A stretch of DNA of 59,624 nt, taken from positions 1-59,624 of the forward strand of contig CBCTTQ010000008.1 of NCBI GenBank assembly GCA_965149945.1, given 5' to 3'. The notes beneath the pieces are model-generated. The model had not been told where the DNA came from, searched no databases, and saw only the letters and a list, made by a program, of their open reading frames with translations. Each line of letters begins with the position of its first letter. Within the stretch, counting starts at the first letter, position 1. The translations under genes were made by a program, and so were the position numbers. The stretch is from JAHZFN01 sp965149945. Lineage in GTDB: Bacteria > Bacillota > Dehalobacteriia > UBA4068 > UBA4997. Below, piece by piece: positions 1 through 10,184 of the stretch.

Positions 1-3000
1 ATACCGGTGAAACCACCGTCGTCAACGGAGCCTATTTCACCAACGCCGGCACCTACACTGTAGAAATCCTCATCGAAAAAGATTTCTATGAAGATTTCCG
101 CAAAACGGTGGAAGTTACCATTTCCCCGCAAGTGGTAACTACGCCCGAAGCACAACGAACAACACCGTATACCCCGGGGACAGTGCAAACAGGCGTGGCG
201 GACGTCGGCGACGGACGTTACAGCCTGACAGACAACACCGGCGCCGACGCGGGAAACTATATCGCCAAAGCCACTCTGATCAATGCTGATAATTATCGCT
301 GGCAAACAGGAGATGACAACCAAGACGGCACGGCGGAAATCAGCTGGAACATTTTGTACCGTCTGTTGGAAAAACCAAGCATTCTTACTTCTTTACAGGA
401 ATCGGTATATGACGAAAACGACAAAACACCCATTAATATTCCCAGTAGTGATTTGGCAATCAACTACGACGCGGAAGGAACATTGACAGCAACTTTCCAA
501 GGAGAGACCGCTTATACCGCTACCAACGCAAAAAAAAGCGATGCGAAACGCTACACGGTTCTGGTTTCTCTGGCAAATAGCAATTATCGCTGGAGCGACC
601 AATCCACTTCAGATCTGGAATTAGAATGGGAAATCACTCGCCGTCAGATTACCGTGCCCACCGTACAGGTGGAAAATTCCACCTACAACGGGGCTCCCTA
701 CGCGGAAGATGAAAAAATCACACTAACCCAACATTCCGCCCAGTCAGAAGGCATTCTCAAATTGGGTACCTATACTTATTATCAAGGACAAACCAAACTG
801 TCCGCGGCGCCCACCAACGTAAGCAGCTATACTGTAGACATCGGATTTTCCTTTGAAGAAGGTCAAAAGGCCGAAAATTATCAACTCATCGGAAACACCC
901 GTTACGCCTTCCGCATCAATCCGGCGGGTATCACGCTGACCGCGCCCGATTCGGAATTGCTGCAGGCGACCTACACAGGGGAAGCCATCACAGTTCCCGC
1001 TCCCACTTTGACAGGGCTGCAAGGAAAAGACACGGCAGCAGACTGTCCCCTCGCTTACGACTATCTCTTCACCCCGACAAACGGCGAAGATCCTCAATCA
1101 GGTTCCGCGGAAGGTACTCTGGCAGTTCGTGCCGCCGGCACTTACCAAATCACCGTCAGCGTCTCAGACCGCTGCCAAAATTACAAAACAGACGAAGCCG
1201 CCGTCTATACCTTTACGGTAGGATCTGCCCAACAAACGGTACAACTGACCTCGGAAACCGCCGGCTGGGAAGAAAGTACCTCTACAGTCACCAAAACTCT
1301 GGGAGACGAACCCTTCCGTGTTACAGGGAAAGGTTATGTAGGAGAAACCGCCGTTGACAGCGCGGTCTCTTACCAAAGTTCTCATCCGGAAATTGCCAGC
1401 GTGGACAATACCGGTCAGGTGACACTGCACCGCGCCACAACGGAGGCAGTGACCATCACCGTCACAGCAGCCGCCACCAACGACTATCAGGCAGGCAGCG
1501 CTTCTTACACGCTGACCGTCGGCAAAGGCACCCCGAAACTCACAGCAAGTGAACTGTCCTTTACTTATGACGGAGAGGCCTTAAGCGCCGAAGAATATCA
1601 AAAGGCCGCTTTAGCCGGAGCCGCAAACGCCGAAGAACCCTCGGGTCCCTTGACTTATCAATTCTATTCTTCTCAAGAAGCCGCCGAATTAGGCACGGAA
1701 ACGGGAAAAATCGCGCCTCCCGCGGAAGCGGGAAATTTCTGGCTGCGTGTTTCCTATGACGGAGATGAAAATTACTTATCTGTCTCCACCGTGATTCCCG
1801 TCACGATCATGCCTGCCGACTTGCAAATTTCAGCTCAAGATTATACGGCCTCTTATGACGGTCAAAACCATTCTTTGACAAACCAACTGCAAGTGAAAGG
1901 CAGTGGCGATGATTTTGCCTACAGTGTTCGCTTCTTAAAAAGCGATTCAGAGCCCGCGGCGGAAGATTGGGAACAATCCGCGGTTACCACCGTGCGAAAT
2001 GCGACGGACAGCGGTACCTATTGGTATCAAATCACCGCTGCCAATCACCGTCCTATCACGGGTTCCTTCCGTGTCGCTATCAGCCCGGCGGAATTAACTG
2101 TCAATGTGGAACAAGATCTGTTCCGCAAAACCTATGACGGCCAAACCGCAATCACAGATCCCATTGCGGCCACGGTCACCGCGCCCGGAGTCTCCGAAGA
2201 AAATCTTACCGTCAGCGCCGCCGACGGAACCTTTGACAACAAAAACGCCGGCACAGAGAAAGATGTTCAAATCCGATTGCAATTAAGCGGTACTGACAAT
2301 TGGAGCAATTACGCTTTCCGAGGAAAAACTCTGTCTGATGGCAGTCTCTCTTTCTCCATGGAAAAGGCAGGCGTCATTTCTCCCAAGCAAATCACCGTCA
2401 GCGGCGGTATTACCGCTGTCGACCGTGTTTACAACGGGGAAAACGCCGTCTCCTTGCAAGGAACACCTACAACTCAGATAGGAGACTTCCTGTCCGAAGA
2501 CGACGTATCCTTCTCTTCGATCGACGGACAGACCGGCGTCATGGCAAATGCCGACGCGGCTTCCGACAAACAGGTCACCGTCAGCGCCGAAACACTGACG
2601 GCGTTGCTCAGCGGCAAAGACGCCGCCAATTATACCGTCACGGCAAGTCTTTCCGTCACGGTCACCATCCGTCAGCGTCCCGTTTATCTGGAATTTCCCA
2701 ACGGCAATGACGGCGCTGCGACTATCAAAGCGGAATACAGTCCCTTAGGTCTGATCGCCGCGCATTCCGATTGTTATCGGGTATCCGCCGTTGCCAAAAC
2801 AGACACCAGCGGTTTTGTCGGCACAGACCAATTAGCGGCGGAAGATATTGCCTATACCTTTACCCAAAATCAACAACCGGAACTGATGCCTCTCAATGTG
2901 GGGATTTATCAAGTCACCGCCGCTCCTACCGCGGAAGCGAAAGTTAAATGGCAGAACTATTTCATTCAACCTTTACAAGGTACAGTGGAAATCGTCCAAG

Positions 3001-6000
3001 CGACAGAAGATCTGACCGTGCGCGTCAATCCTCAAGAAAGTCTTTCTTATAACGGCAAAGGCCAAGACCCTGTTGACTCTGTGCAAGTAACAGGCGGCAG
3101 TGAGCAACTGACAGAAACAACGGACTATACGATTTCCTTCCGCCTGGGCAACAGCGGCGCCTATGACCTAACCCGAGAAGATCTGAAAACCGTCGTCAAA
3201 GACGCCCAACCCTACACGATCCACTGGCAAGTGGTCACCACCAACTACGGAACCCAGACAGGCAGTTTCACCGTTTCCGTCGCCCCTGCCCAATTGACAC
3301 TGACCAGCACACTGACAAAAAGCAAATCCTATGACGGCACCGTCGGCGCGATAGTCAAGAACGGTCAGCTACAAGGCGCGCAAAATCAGGAAACCATTAC
3401 CATCAGCGCCCTCACCGCCCGCTATCAAGACGCGGCGGCCGCAGAAGGCAAAACGATTCAAACCATCTATGAACTGACCTTTGGAGAAGGTGTCAATCCC
3501 AACAACTATACCTGCTCCGCCTTGACAGAGCAGACCGATACCGGCTGGATTGTCACTACCACCGTAACAGACGGCGTCATCACCAAAGCGCCCGTCACCG
3601 TTACCATTCAAGATCAAGAAACTGTCTATAACGGCAACCGCCCGCAACTCGAGACAGACTGCTGGCAGGTGCGGGAAACAGACCTTTATGATCTTGACCA
3701 AGACGGAATTAAAGACGATTTAGGCATTTCTCTGTCTCTGCCCACGGACGATGTACGGGACATCGGCGCCTATCCTATCATCGGACAATGGAAAAACACC
3801 AACTACCAAGTATCCTTCCAAGGCAGCTGGACAGAAAAAGATGATCAGGAAGGTACCGCCGGCACCTTCACCGTTCAACCCCGTCCCGTCACTGTGCAAA
3901 TCGATGATGCGGAAGGCTTTTACGGGGATACCCCCGATCTGAGCAAAGTCACTCTCTCCTATCAGCCAACCGAAGAAGAGGCGGGACTGGCGCCGGGAGA
4001 AGAAGCCATCGAAGGCATCACCTTGGGAACTGACGCCAAAGCAACGGATTCGATCAGTGATTCTGACACCGCTTATATCATTTACGCGGAGCAGAACGGG
4101 GCAATCGTTTCCGTTTCGAAACCGACCCTTATCGGTAACTATCTGGTAACCGTTACGAAAAACGGCGCCTACACCATCCTGCCCCGTCCCATCACCTGTA
4201 CCATCCTCGATCATAGCAGCCTTTACGGACAATCTCTTGATTCGGGCATTGACAATCCGCAGGCAAACATTGATTATTCAATTGCCGTGACAGCAGGGGC
4301 GGGTGTCTCTTCTGATGACGCAATTGTCAATGCTGATCGACTGGCGATCGACCTATCCACCGACGCTTCGGAAACAGCGTCTGTCGGGGAATATGATATC
4401 ATCGGTTCTATCAGCGGAAGCGCCGTAAAAAACTACCGCATTACCTGGGACGGCAACGGCCAACCCCGCTCTGACGGAACCGGCGCCTGCGGACGATACA
4501 CTATCACGCGGGCAGAGTTGGAAATCACCTTCGCACATGGTAACCAAGAAACCAACGGGGTTCCCATTTCTATCCAAAATACCTATGACGATAACCAGCT
4601 GTTGCTGAAAAATGCCGCAACAGGCGCTGCCGTCTCCACGGAAGAGCAAAAAACATTGAATATTCAATATGATCTCACCCGACCTAACGGTGAAGACGCT
4701 TCTGACATCGCCGCCATCGACCCCGATACGGGTTTGGTCACCATTCACGCTCCCGGCACGGTACGAATCAGCGCCACCGTCACTCCCCTGGAAAAATCCA
4801 ATTATACGGGAACAACAAGTACCTGGTATGACCTGCAAATTATTGCCGGCGGCGCCATGGAAATGACTGTTACACCGGCGCGAGATTTAACTTATACCGG
4901 AGAACCGCAGTCTCTGCTGACAGAAGCACAATGCACCCTGCCTCGAGCAGAACTGTCCTATAGTCTGGATGGTCAATACTGGAGCCAAGATTTCCCGACC
5001 GCCACAGACGCCGGCGCCTACACCGTCTATTTCCAAGCGAAAGACCCCGACGGCAGCTATGCTACTTATACCAATCACGTGACAGTAAACATTGACAAAG
5101 CTCAGCTGCAAGGCGATTTTGCGCAAAATCCGCATTTCTTCATTCTTGCGACAGACGGTACTTTTTATGACAGTTCTGTAGCCAATCCCCTGGATCTGCA
5201 ACAAAATCCCAATTATACACCCAATCCCGCCCAATATCGCTACCAAAGCGCAAATCCCGATGTGGCAGTCGCCTACAACGGCAGCAGCATCATCCATGTA
5301 CAGGAAGACGCGGTGGGAGAAGATACGCGGATTACGGTCACGGTTCCCGGAGACGCCAATTATGAAAGCGGCACCTTTTCCTATCAGCTACAAATTGTAG
5401 ATCGATTGGGAGTTATCCAATATCAGGCAGAAGATCAGACCGTTTCCTATGACGGCAATTCTCATACTGTAACCGTGGAAGTAACTTCCCCCGCTTCCCA
5501 AAACGCCACCATTCGCTATCAAGATGAGCAAGGCGACTATACCCTGACCGCTCCGCCCGCCTATACAGAAGTAGCACGCGACGCGCAAGGGGCAGTGACC
5601 GGTCGTGAAATCTCCTTCCGAATCAGCGCCCCGGGTTATGAAACGGTAACAGACAGCGTCCTGCTGACCATTGAGCCGAAACCCGTCACCGCCGAGATGT
5701 TTCAAGACAGCATCGGCACCTACTCCTACACCGGTAAAGCCATTGAGCCGGAACCCCTGGTGGCAGACGGCAATAAGCTGCTGATCGAGACGAAAGATTA
5801 CACCGTTCAATACGGCAATCCCAATTCTTTGGTAGGCGCTTATCATCCGGAACAAGGTACCGGCGGCAGTGTCATTGTCAGCGGTCAAGGCAACTACACC
5901 GGCACCGCCACGGTTGGTTTTGAAATTACCGCCGTGGGAGAAGACAGCCTAACCGCTTATTTAGATCGCTCTTACGGGACTTATGGCGATTCCGCCACCA

Positions 6001-8525
6001 ATCACGCCACCGTCAGCGTCTATCACGGCGACCCCCAAAAAGGCGGTCACCAAGTGCAAAAAGAAGAAATTACCGTCACTCTCAATAGCGGCCCTCAAAA
6101 CGGCGTGGAAATCAACGGCGACCAACTAACTTTCCGTGAAGTGGGCGCCTATACCCTAAAAGTTACCGCACAAGGCAACCATCAAGGAACCTTCTTCCTC
6201 CACTATACGCTGCTTCCCAGCGGTGGTAATGGATTAGCCCTCACTGTAGAGGGAGAGTCCGCTCCTTTCGTTTCCACCTACGGAGAACGAGTAAACGGAG
6301 AGATCACCGTCTTCGACGGGGAACAGGAACTGGAGACAGAAGCTTATACCCTCACTTATTCCTATCAGCCTTTCAGCGGCAATAACGCGGTACCCGCCGG
6401 AACCCCTTACACAGCGGAAGCAGTATTCGGAGAGCAAATCCCGACGGCAGGATTGTATCTTATCACCGCCACAGGCAAAGAGGATCAGGGTTATACCGGT
6501 ACCGGTACCTTTGCTTTCCTGGTACAACCGAAAACGCTCACCTCCGATATGATCCAACCCATCCCTAACGCTGTTTATACCGGCTCTCCCATTACGCCCA
6601 CACCGACCGTAATTTATCGAGGAGAGGCGGAAGACAATCTGCTCACAACAGCAGATTACACCGTTCGCTATCACAATCATCAAGCAACCGGCTCCGCCGC
6701 TCTTTTCATCAGCGCCGCGGAAAACAGCAATAATTTCACAGGTTCGGCCGAAGCGCCTTTCACCATTACGCCTAAAGATCTAAGCGATTTCAGCGTCGCG
6801 CCCATCGCGGACCAACGCCACACAGGCGCTCCTATTACACCGCCCTTGACGGTGAAGGATCCCGACACGGGCAAAATATTGGTGCAAGGATTAGATTTCA
6901 CCGCGGAATATAAAAATAATCAAAATGTAGGTACCGCGCAAGTAATTATTCAAGGCCGCGGCAACTACCAAGGTACTATCCAAGAAGTTTCATTCCGCAT
7001 CGTAGCGGCAGACAGCCGTTTCCTGCTGACACTGGACAAAACAGCATGGACTTGGGGCGAAGAGAGCCCCCGACAAGAAACGGTCACCTATACCGTTGAT
7101 GGTGTTTCTACCCAGTTACACCTCGGCAGCGATTATACCTTGTCCCTCAATCAACAGACCTACAATGAAACAGAAGACTTCTTGACCGCGTTGGCAAAAC
7201 TGCCGCCCGATACCTATTCCGTTACAGCGGAAGGTATCGAGGGCAGCGGTTATGAAGGCATGACCGATCAACTCACCATCACAGTGAACAAGATTCAACC
7301 TACCCTTGCGGTCAGCGCGGACCCCACTTCCCTCAGCGGCAGCGGTACCGTACAGCTGATCCTCACGGGAACCAATCTGCCCACCGACACTCCGTTGCCC
7401 GAACTTTTGACAATTACCACCCAAAACGGCACGGTCCTCACCCCCTCTGATTTGACTTGGACAGAGGAAGGAGGTCGTTGGAGCGGCAGTTTCTATGCCG
7501 CCAACCTCAACGAAACCTACACCTTCACCGTGGCATCTGCCGCAAACTCCTATTACGAAAAAGCGGAAGCACAGGCAACAGTCGTTACCGCCCGCCGAGG
7601 CGGCGGAGGTCCGACAGAGCCTTCCGCCACCTATCTCATTGAAGCAGAGGCCGGATACGGCGGCGCCATCAGTCCAGCGGGCCAAACCTCCGTAGACAAG
7701 GGCGCTTCCGCCACCTTTACCATTACGCCCCAAGCAGGCTATCAAATTGACGATGTAGTGGTAGACGGTGAAAGCGTCGGCGCTGTCACCCACTATCGCT
7801 TTAGCAATGTGCGGGAAGACCATACCATCAAAGCTACTTTCCGTCAAGGCGCGTCGGTGGCAGATCCGGAAGACACAGGCGTAGCCCACTGGCTAAACTG
7901 CCATGACCATGTCGCTTACTTAAACGGTTACACCGACGGCTCCTTCCGACCCGATGCTGACATGACGCGGGCAGAAGCAGCCCAGATGTTTTACAATCTG
8001 CTGCTGGATCAAGAGGTGGCGATAACCGTCGCTTTTACCGATGTAGATGCCGACGCTTGGTACGCTCGGGCAATTCATACCCTGGCATCTTTGGGCATGA
8101 TAAAGGGAATCGGTGACGACCGTTATGAACCAAACCGTCCCATCACTCGCGCGGAATTTACCGCCATCGCCATGCGGTTTGCGCATTTAGAAACGGGAGG
8201 AGAAAACAGCTTTTCCGATGTTAATGAAGCCGCATGGTACTATCCTTATATTGTCGGCTCCGTTCAATACGGCTGGATCAACGGTTACCCCGACGGCACC
8301 TTCCGTCCCGACCAAACAATCAGTCGTGTGGAAGTCACCACCATTGTAAATCGCATGTTGGACCGCGTCGCAGATGAATCTTACATCAGCGAACAACCGA
8401 CGGCATTGAAACAGTTCCATGATGTCCCGGTTTCTCACTGGGGATTTTATGAAATCGCGGAAGCCGTCAACGCCCATGAATACACAAAAGAAAACGGAAC
8501 GGAACATTGGCGGCAGCTTTCTTGA
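1..8525 (+). CDS. Giant MBG/Ig-like repeat surface protein with C-terminal SLH domains (5' end outside window)
   Basis: The frame is open from base 3, so the gene is cut by the window edge; the GTG at 108 has no special standing as a start. About 2,840 residues are visible. Most are tandem beta-sandwich modules of roughly 80-100 aa, recognisable by recurring YNG/YDG/YTG turns (for example STYNGAPY, KTYDGQTA, AVYTGSPI), NYT motifs and AGTY-like strands, as in the MBG/Ig-like families of bacterial adhesins. A divergent InlB-type B-repeat follows at nt 7630-7845 (AGYGGAISPAG), then three SLH domains at about nt 7880-8000, 8034-8180 and 8211-8360 with GYTDGSFRPD, RYEPNRPITRAE and GYPDGTFRPD motifs. 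Such proteins are exported and bound to the cell wall polymer by the SLH domains. The ligand is unknown. The signal peptide must lie upstream of the window. Terminator follows at 8594. Confidence 0.9.
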   Translation, partial: TGETTVVNGAYFTNAGTYTVEILIEKDFYEDFRKTVEVTISPQVVTTPEAQRTTPYTPGTVQTGVADVGDGRYSLTDNTGADAGNYIAKATLINADNYRWQTGDDNQDGTAEISWNILYRLLEKPSILTSLQESVYDENDKTPINIPSSDLAINYDAEGTLTATFQGETAYTATNAKKSDAKRYTVLVSLANSNYRWSDQSTSDLELEWEITRRQITVPTVQVENSTYNGAPYAEDEKITLTQHSAQSEGILKLGTYTYYQGQTKLSAAPTNVSSYTVDIGFSFEEGQKAENYQLIGNTRYAFRINPAGITLTAPDSELLQATYTGEAITVPAPTLTGLQGKDTAADCPLAYDYLFTPTNGEDPQSGSAEGTLAVRAAGTYQITVSVSDRCQNYKTDEAAVYTFTVGSAQQTVQLTSETAGWEESTSTVTKTLGDEPFRVTGKGYVGETAVDSAVSYQSSHPEIASVDNTGQVTLHRATTEAVTITVTAAATNDYQAGSASYTLTVGKGTPKLTASELSFTYDGEALSAEEYQKAALAGAANAEEPSGPLTYQFYSSQEAAELGTETGKIAPPAEAGNFWLRVSYDGDENYLSVSTVIPVTIMPADLQISAQDYTASYDGQNHSLTNQLQVKGSGDDFAYSVRFLKSDSEPAAEDWEQSAVTTVRNATDSGTYWYQITAANHRPITGSFRVAISPAELTVNVEQDLFRKTYDGQTAITDPIAATVTAPGVSEENLTVSAADGTFDNKNAGTEKDVQIRLQLSGTDNWSNYAFRGKTLSDGSLSFSMEKAGVISPKQITVSGGITAVDRVYNGENAVSLQGTPTTQIGDFLSEDDVSFSSIDGQTGVMANADAASDKQVTVSAETLTALLSGKDAANYTVTASLSVTVTIRQRPVYLEFPNGNDGAATIKAEYSPLGLIAAHSDCYRVSAVAKTDTSGFVGTDQLAAEDIAYTFTQNQQPELMPLNVGIYQVTAAPTAEAKVKWQNYFIQPLQGTVEIVQATEDLTVRVNPQESLSYNGKGQDPVDSVQVTGGSEQLTETTDYTISFRLGNSGAYDLTREDLKTVVKDAQPYTIHWQVVTTNYGTQTGSFTVSVAPAQLTLTSTLTKSKSYDGTVGAIVKNGQLQGAQNQETITISALTARYQDAAAAEGKTIQTIYELTFGEGVNPNNYTCSALTEQTDTGWIVTTTVTDGVITKAPVTVTIQDQETVYNGNRPQLETDCWQVRETDLYDLDQDGIKDDLGISLSLPTDDVRDIGAYPIIGQWKNTNYQVSFQGSWTEKDDQEGTAGTFTVQPRPVTVQIDDAEGFYGDTPDLSKVTLSYQPTEEEAGLAPGEEAIEGITLGTDAKATDSISDSDTAYIIYAEQNGAIVSVSKPTLIGNYLVTVTKNGAYTILPRPITCTILDHSSLYGQSLDSGIDNPQANIDYSIAVTAGAGVSSDDAIVNADRLAIDLSTDASETASVGEYDIIGSISGSAVKNYRITWDGNGQPRSDGTGACGRYTITRAELEITFAHGNQETNGVPISIQNTYDDNQLLLKNAATGAAVSTEEQKTLNIQYDLTRPNGEDASDIAAIDPDTGLVTIHAPGTVRISATVTPLEKSNYTGTTSTWYDLQIIAGGAMEMTVTPARDLTYTGEPQSLLTEAQCTLPRAELSYSLDGQYWSQDFPTATDAGAYTVYFQAKDPDGSYATYTNHVTVNIDKAQLQGDFAQNPHFFILATDGTFYDSSVANPLDLQQNPNYTPNPAQYRYQSANPDVAVAYNGSSIIHVQEDAVGEDTRITVTVPGDANYESGTFSYQLQIVDRLGVIQYQAEDQTVSYDGNSHTVTVEVTSPASQNATIRYQDEQGDYTLTAPPAYTEVARDAQGAVTGREISFRISAPGYETVTDSVLLTIEPKPVTAEMFQDSIGTYSYTGKAIEPEPLVADGNKLLIETKDYTVQYGNPNSLVGAYHPEQGTGGSVIVSGQGNYTGTATVGFEITAVGEDSLTAYLDRSYGTYGDSATNHATVSVYHGDPQKGGHQVQKEEITVTLNSGPQNGVEINGDQLTFREVGAYTLKVTAQGNHQGTFFLHYTLLPSGGNGLALTVEGESAPFVSTYGERVNGEITVFDGEQELETEAYTLTYSYQPFSGNNAVPAGTPYTAEAVFGEQIPTAGLYLITATGKEDQGYTGTGTFAFLVQPKTLTSDMIQPIPNAVYTGSPITPTPTVIYRGEAEDNLLTTADYTVRYHNHQATGSAALFISAAENSNNFTGSAEAPFTITPKDLSDFSVAPIADQRHTGAPITPPLTVKDPDTGKILVQGLDFTAEYKNNQNVGTAQVIIQGRGNYQGTIQEVSFRIVAADSRFLLTLDKTAWTWGEESPRQETVTYTVDGVSTQLHLGSDYTLSLNQQTYNETEDFLTALAKLPPDTYSVTAEGIEGSGYEGMTDQLTITVNKIQPTLAVSADPTSLSGSGTVQLILTGTNLPTDTPLPELLTITTQNGTVLTPSDLTWTEEGGRWSGSFYAANLNETYTFTVASAANSYYEKAEAQATVVTARRGGGGPTEPSATYLIEAEAGYGGAISPAGQTSVDKGASATFTITPQAGYQIDDVVVDGESVGAVTHYRFSNVREDHTIKATFRQGASVADPEDTGVAHWLNCHDHVAYLNGYTDGSFRPDADMTRAEAAQMFYNLLLDQEVAITVAFTDVDADAWYARAIHTLASLGMIKGIGDDRYEPNRPITRAEFTAIAMRFAHLETGGENSFSDVNEAAWYYPYIVGSVQYGWINGYPDGTFRPDQTISRVEVTTIVNRMLDRVADESYISEQPTALKQFHDVPVSHWGFYEIAEAVNAHEYTKENGTEHWRQLS

Positions 8526-8593
8526 AGAGATTTTTCAACCAAATTTTCGTTAGCGCATCAAAATATTTCCTATGAAATATCACAAACGGACAC

Positions 8594-8622
8594 AAAAGAG
8601 CGGGCATTTTTCCCGCTCTTTT
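8594..8622 (+). terminator. Intrinsic terminator of the giant SLH protein gene
   Basis: AAAAGAGCGGG (8594-8604) pairs perfectly with CCCGCTCTTTT (8612-8622) around a 7-nt loop. It lies 70 nt after the stop codon and the descending arm ends in T residues. Confidence 0.85.
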
Positions 8623-8741
8623 GCGCTGTTCTTTTCTTTTGAGAAATCCAACGTTTCTCCTTTTCAACAAATTCAAACTTTCAATGTATCGATATCAATC
8701 GGGAAACGGCAAACCAAACAAAACAAATGATCAAGGATCTC

Positions 8742-9323
8742 TTGACTTTACTAAGCATTTCCGCTACGCTTTTTATAAGAAACGCATAGACGAAAGCCGG
8801 GAATATGGTAATTACGGGAAGGGTTCTCTTTCTCGTTTTCCGCGGGAAATGACGCAAAATATCTTGGTACGACTGTCGGCTTCCCCGAAAGGAACGCCGA
8901 TGTGCGTTTGGCGCAATAGGAAACTCGCTCCCGCAAACCGAAGGCGGATTGAACGGCTGCGTTTGCGCAGGCGCTTGATGTTTCCCCGCAGGCGCTTGAT
9001 GTATCCAACATTGACAGCGATATCGGCCTTATGCACACCTTCTTTACCCTTGAAGATGTGTATGGGCTGACCGTCAGCGAAGCAGACGGAGAAGTTTGTC
9101 TGAAAGTCAGCAAAGCCAAGGGCAAAGAGGCTTACGAGCCGCCGCAAATGCTCCATGCTTGGAAAGAGCAGGGGACAAACTCTCCGGTGAAATCAGCAAG
9201 GACGATTATGACCGCCGGCGTTACTACTATCCGAAATACGATACCACGCAGCTTTGGGCGAAAGTGTCCTCGCAAGAGTTCAGCGACGCATTCGTCGAAG
9301 TATTCAAAGATAAGTTAAAATAG
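8742..9323 (+). pseudogene. Decayed XRE-family regulator with relic promoter, remnant of an older integrated element
   Basis: The segment reads as a broken copy of the intact XRE gene at 16996-17457. Recognisable pieces are YLGTTVGFPERNADVRLAQ followed by an in-frame TAG near 8919, VSPQALDV, GLMHTFFTLEDVYGL, DGEVCL and LHAWKEQ. The reading then shifts frame before GEISKDDYD and YYYPKYDTTQ, ending at a stop at 9323. At least two frame changes and one stop prevent a full product. The 5' end is also degenerate: TTGACT at 8742-8747 followed by ACTAAGC matches the layout of the intact promoter (TTGACA, ACTAAGC), but the -10 box has become TACGCT. Its C-terminal tail is longer than that of the intact paralogue, so it comes from a related but different element. 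Confidence 0.8.
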
Positions 9324-9343
9324 AGTCAGCAGGAGGTTACAGC

Positions 9344-9736
9344 ATGAAACGATATAAAATAGCTGCTTGGTTAATGATAATTCACGGTGGATTTATGGAA
9401 ATCGGTGGTGTTTTATGTGCCCTTCCTGCGCTAATTTTAGGTTCTGGCAAATTTGACATCGGACAATATTTTTCTTTTAAGCTCCAATATTTCCAAGATA
9501 ACCTATATATGATTTTATTTATGGGTGCGATTTTCGGTGTTATGCGAATCATCGGTGCTATAGGACTTCTAAAAAATAGAATGTGGGGACTCGCCCTTTC
9601 CGTAATAAACTGTGTTGTTACTATGATATTGATGATGTTTATGCTTCCATTTGGCATACAAGATGGACTGCTTGCCTGCATCGCTTTAGTTTTAATTTTG
9701 ACACAGTATTTTGGCAACCGAAAAATCATTGAATAA
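9344..9736 (+). CDS. Small integral membrane protein, unknown function
   Basis: 130 aa. A good ribosome site (AGGAGG, 8 nt spacing) precedes ATG 9344. The protein is almost entirely hydrophobic, with about four predicted membrane helices (around residues 7-30, 48-72, 78-98 and 100-122) and short charged tails (MKRYK at the start, NRKIIE at the end). I recognise no family motif or catalytic residue. It lies 20 nt after the XRE pseudogene and is followed by a strong terminator, so it was probably cargo co-transcribed with the regulator in the older element. Its base composition is AT-richer than the host genes around it, which fits transfer. Confidence 0.65.
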   Translation: MKRYKIAAWLMIIHGGFMEIGGVLCALPALILGSGKFDIGQYFSFKLQYFQDNLYMILFMGAIFGVMRIIGAIGLLKNRMWGLALSVINCVVTMILMMFMLPFGIQDGLLACIALVLILTQYFGNRKIIE

Positions 9737-9773
9737 TTTCCTTTCTCTTTAAAGCAAGTTGAAAGAACGACAA

Positions 9774-9815
9774 AAAGCCCTTCGCTATGAGTTACTACCC
9801 ACAGCGAAGGGCTTT
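9774..9815 (+). terminator. Intrinsic terminator after the small membrane protein
   Basis: AAAGCCCTTCGCT (9774-9786) pairs over 13 bp with AGCGAAGGGCTTT (9803-9815) around a 16-nt loop, 38 nt after the stop codon. It is symmetric enough to work in both directions. Confidence 0.8.
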
Positions 9816-9907
9816 CTAATATGGATTTCTTTTGCCACACAACCGGTTTCAATCATTCTGTAACCCATAAACCACTGGATTGCAAGAATAATGGCTCTTG
9901 TATGGCT

Positions 9908-9925
9908 GTTATCAAATTGTTATCA
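9908..9925 (+). repeat. Candidate integrase arm-type site, older element end
   Basis: Two GTTATCA units, 11 bp apart (9908-9914 and 9919-9925). The same 7+4+7 arrangement, as GTTGTCA, occurs at 10098-10115 and 17899-17916, always in the same orientation near a TATTCCCACTC core. Paired direct repeats like this are what the N-terminal arm-binding domain of Tn916-type integrases recognises; binding here is inferred. Confidence 0.6.
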
Positions 9926-9940
9926 AAAGACTTCTGTAAG

Positions 9941-9977
9941 CGCCGCAAACCCGCAGAAATACTGGGCTTTTATGGCG
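9941..9977. repeat. Junction hairpin, left copy (inverted relative to the right copy)
   Basis: The hairpin is closed by CGCC (9941-9944) and GGCG (9974-9977), with AAACCC pairing to GGG(C)TTT inside. The reverse complement of 17928-17966 matches it with four mismatches and a 2-nt gap. On the + strand it ends in a short T tract and could stop transcripts coming from the left. Confidence 0.7.
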
Positions 9978-9985
9978 GTTCGTTT

Positions 9986-9996
9986 TATTCCCACTC
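9986..9996 (+). repeat. Attachment-site core, left (attL) of the integrated element
   Basis: TATTCCCACTC, identical to 17977-17987, which spans the end of the GMP-synthase subunit gene. The 3' end of guaA is a known insertion site for genomic islands. The two copies are direct repeats 7,991 bp apart and bracket all the mobilization genes. Confidence 0.8.
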
Positions 9997-10097
9997 GCTC
10001 CTGAAAACCACCACTTAAACAATTTTGTATTGGTGATTTAGCACAAGTTATTTTAGTTATCTGAAATATCCATAAAATATGGACTCTCCAAATTTCT

Positions 10098-10115
10098 GTT
10101 GTCATTTTGTTGTCA
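10098..10115 (+). repeat. Candidate integrase arm-type site inside attL
   Basis: GTTGTCA at 10098-10104 and 10109-10115, an 11-bp period, about 100 bp inside the left core. Same orientation as the copies at 9908 and 17899. Confidence 0.6.
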
Positions 10116-10184
10116 TAGATAACGATGACATTATAAACGATTTTGCTTAGAAAAGCAAGTGAAAAAGGTTGATGAATTGCTTTT

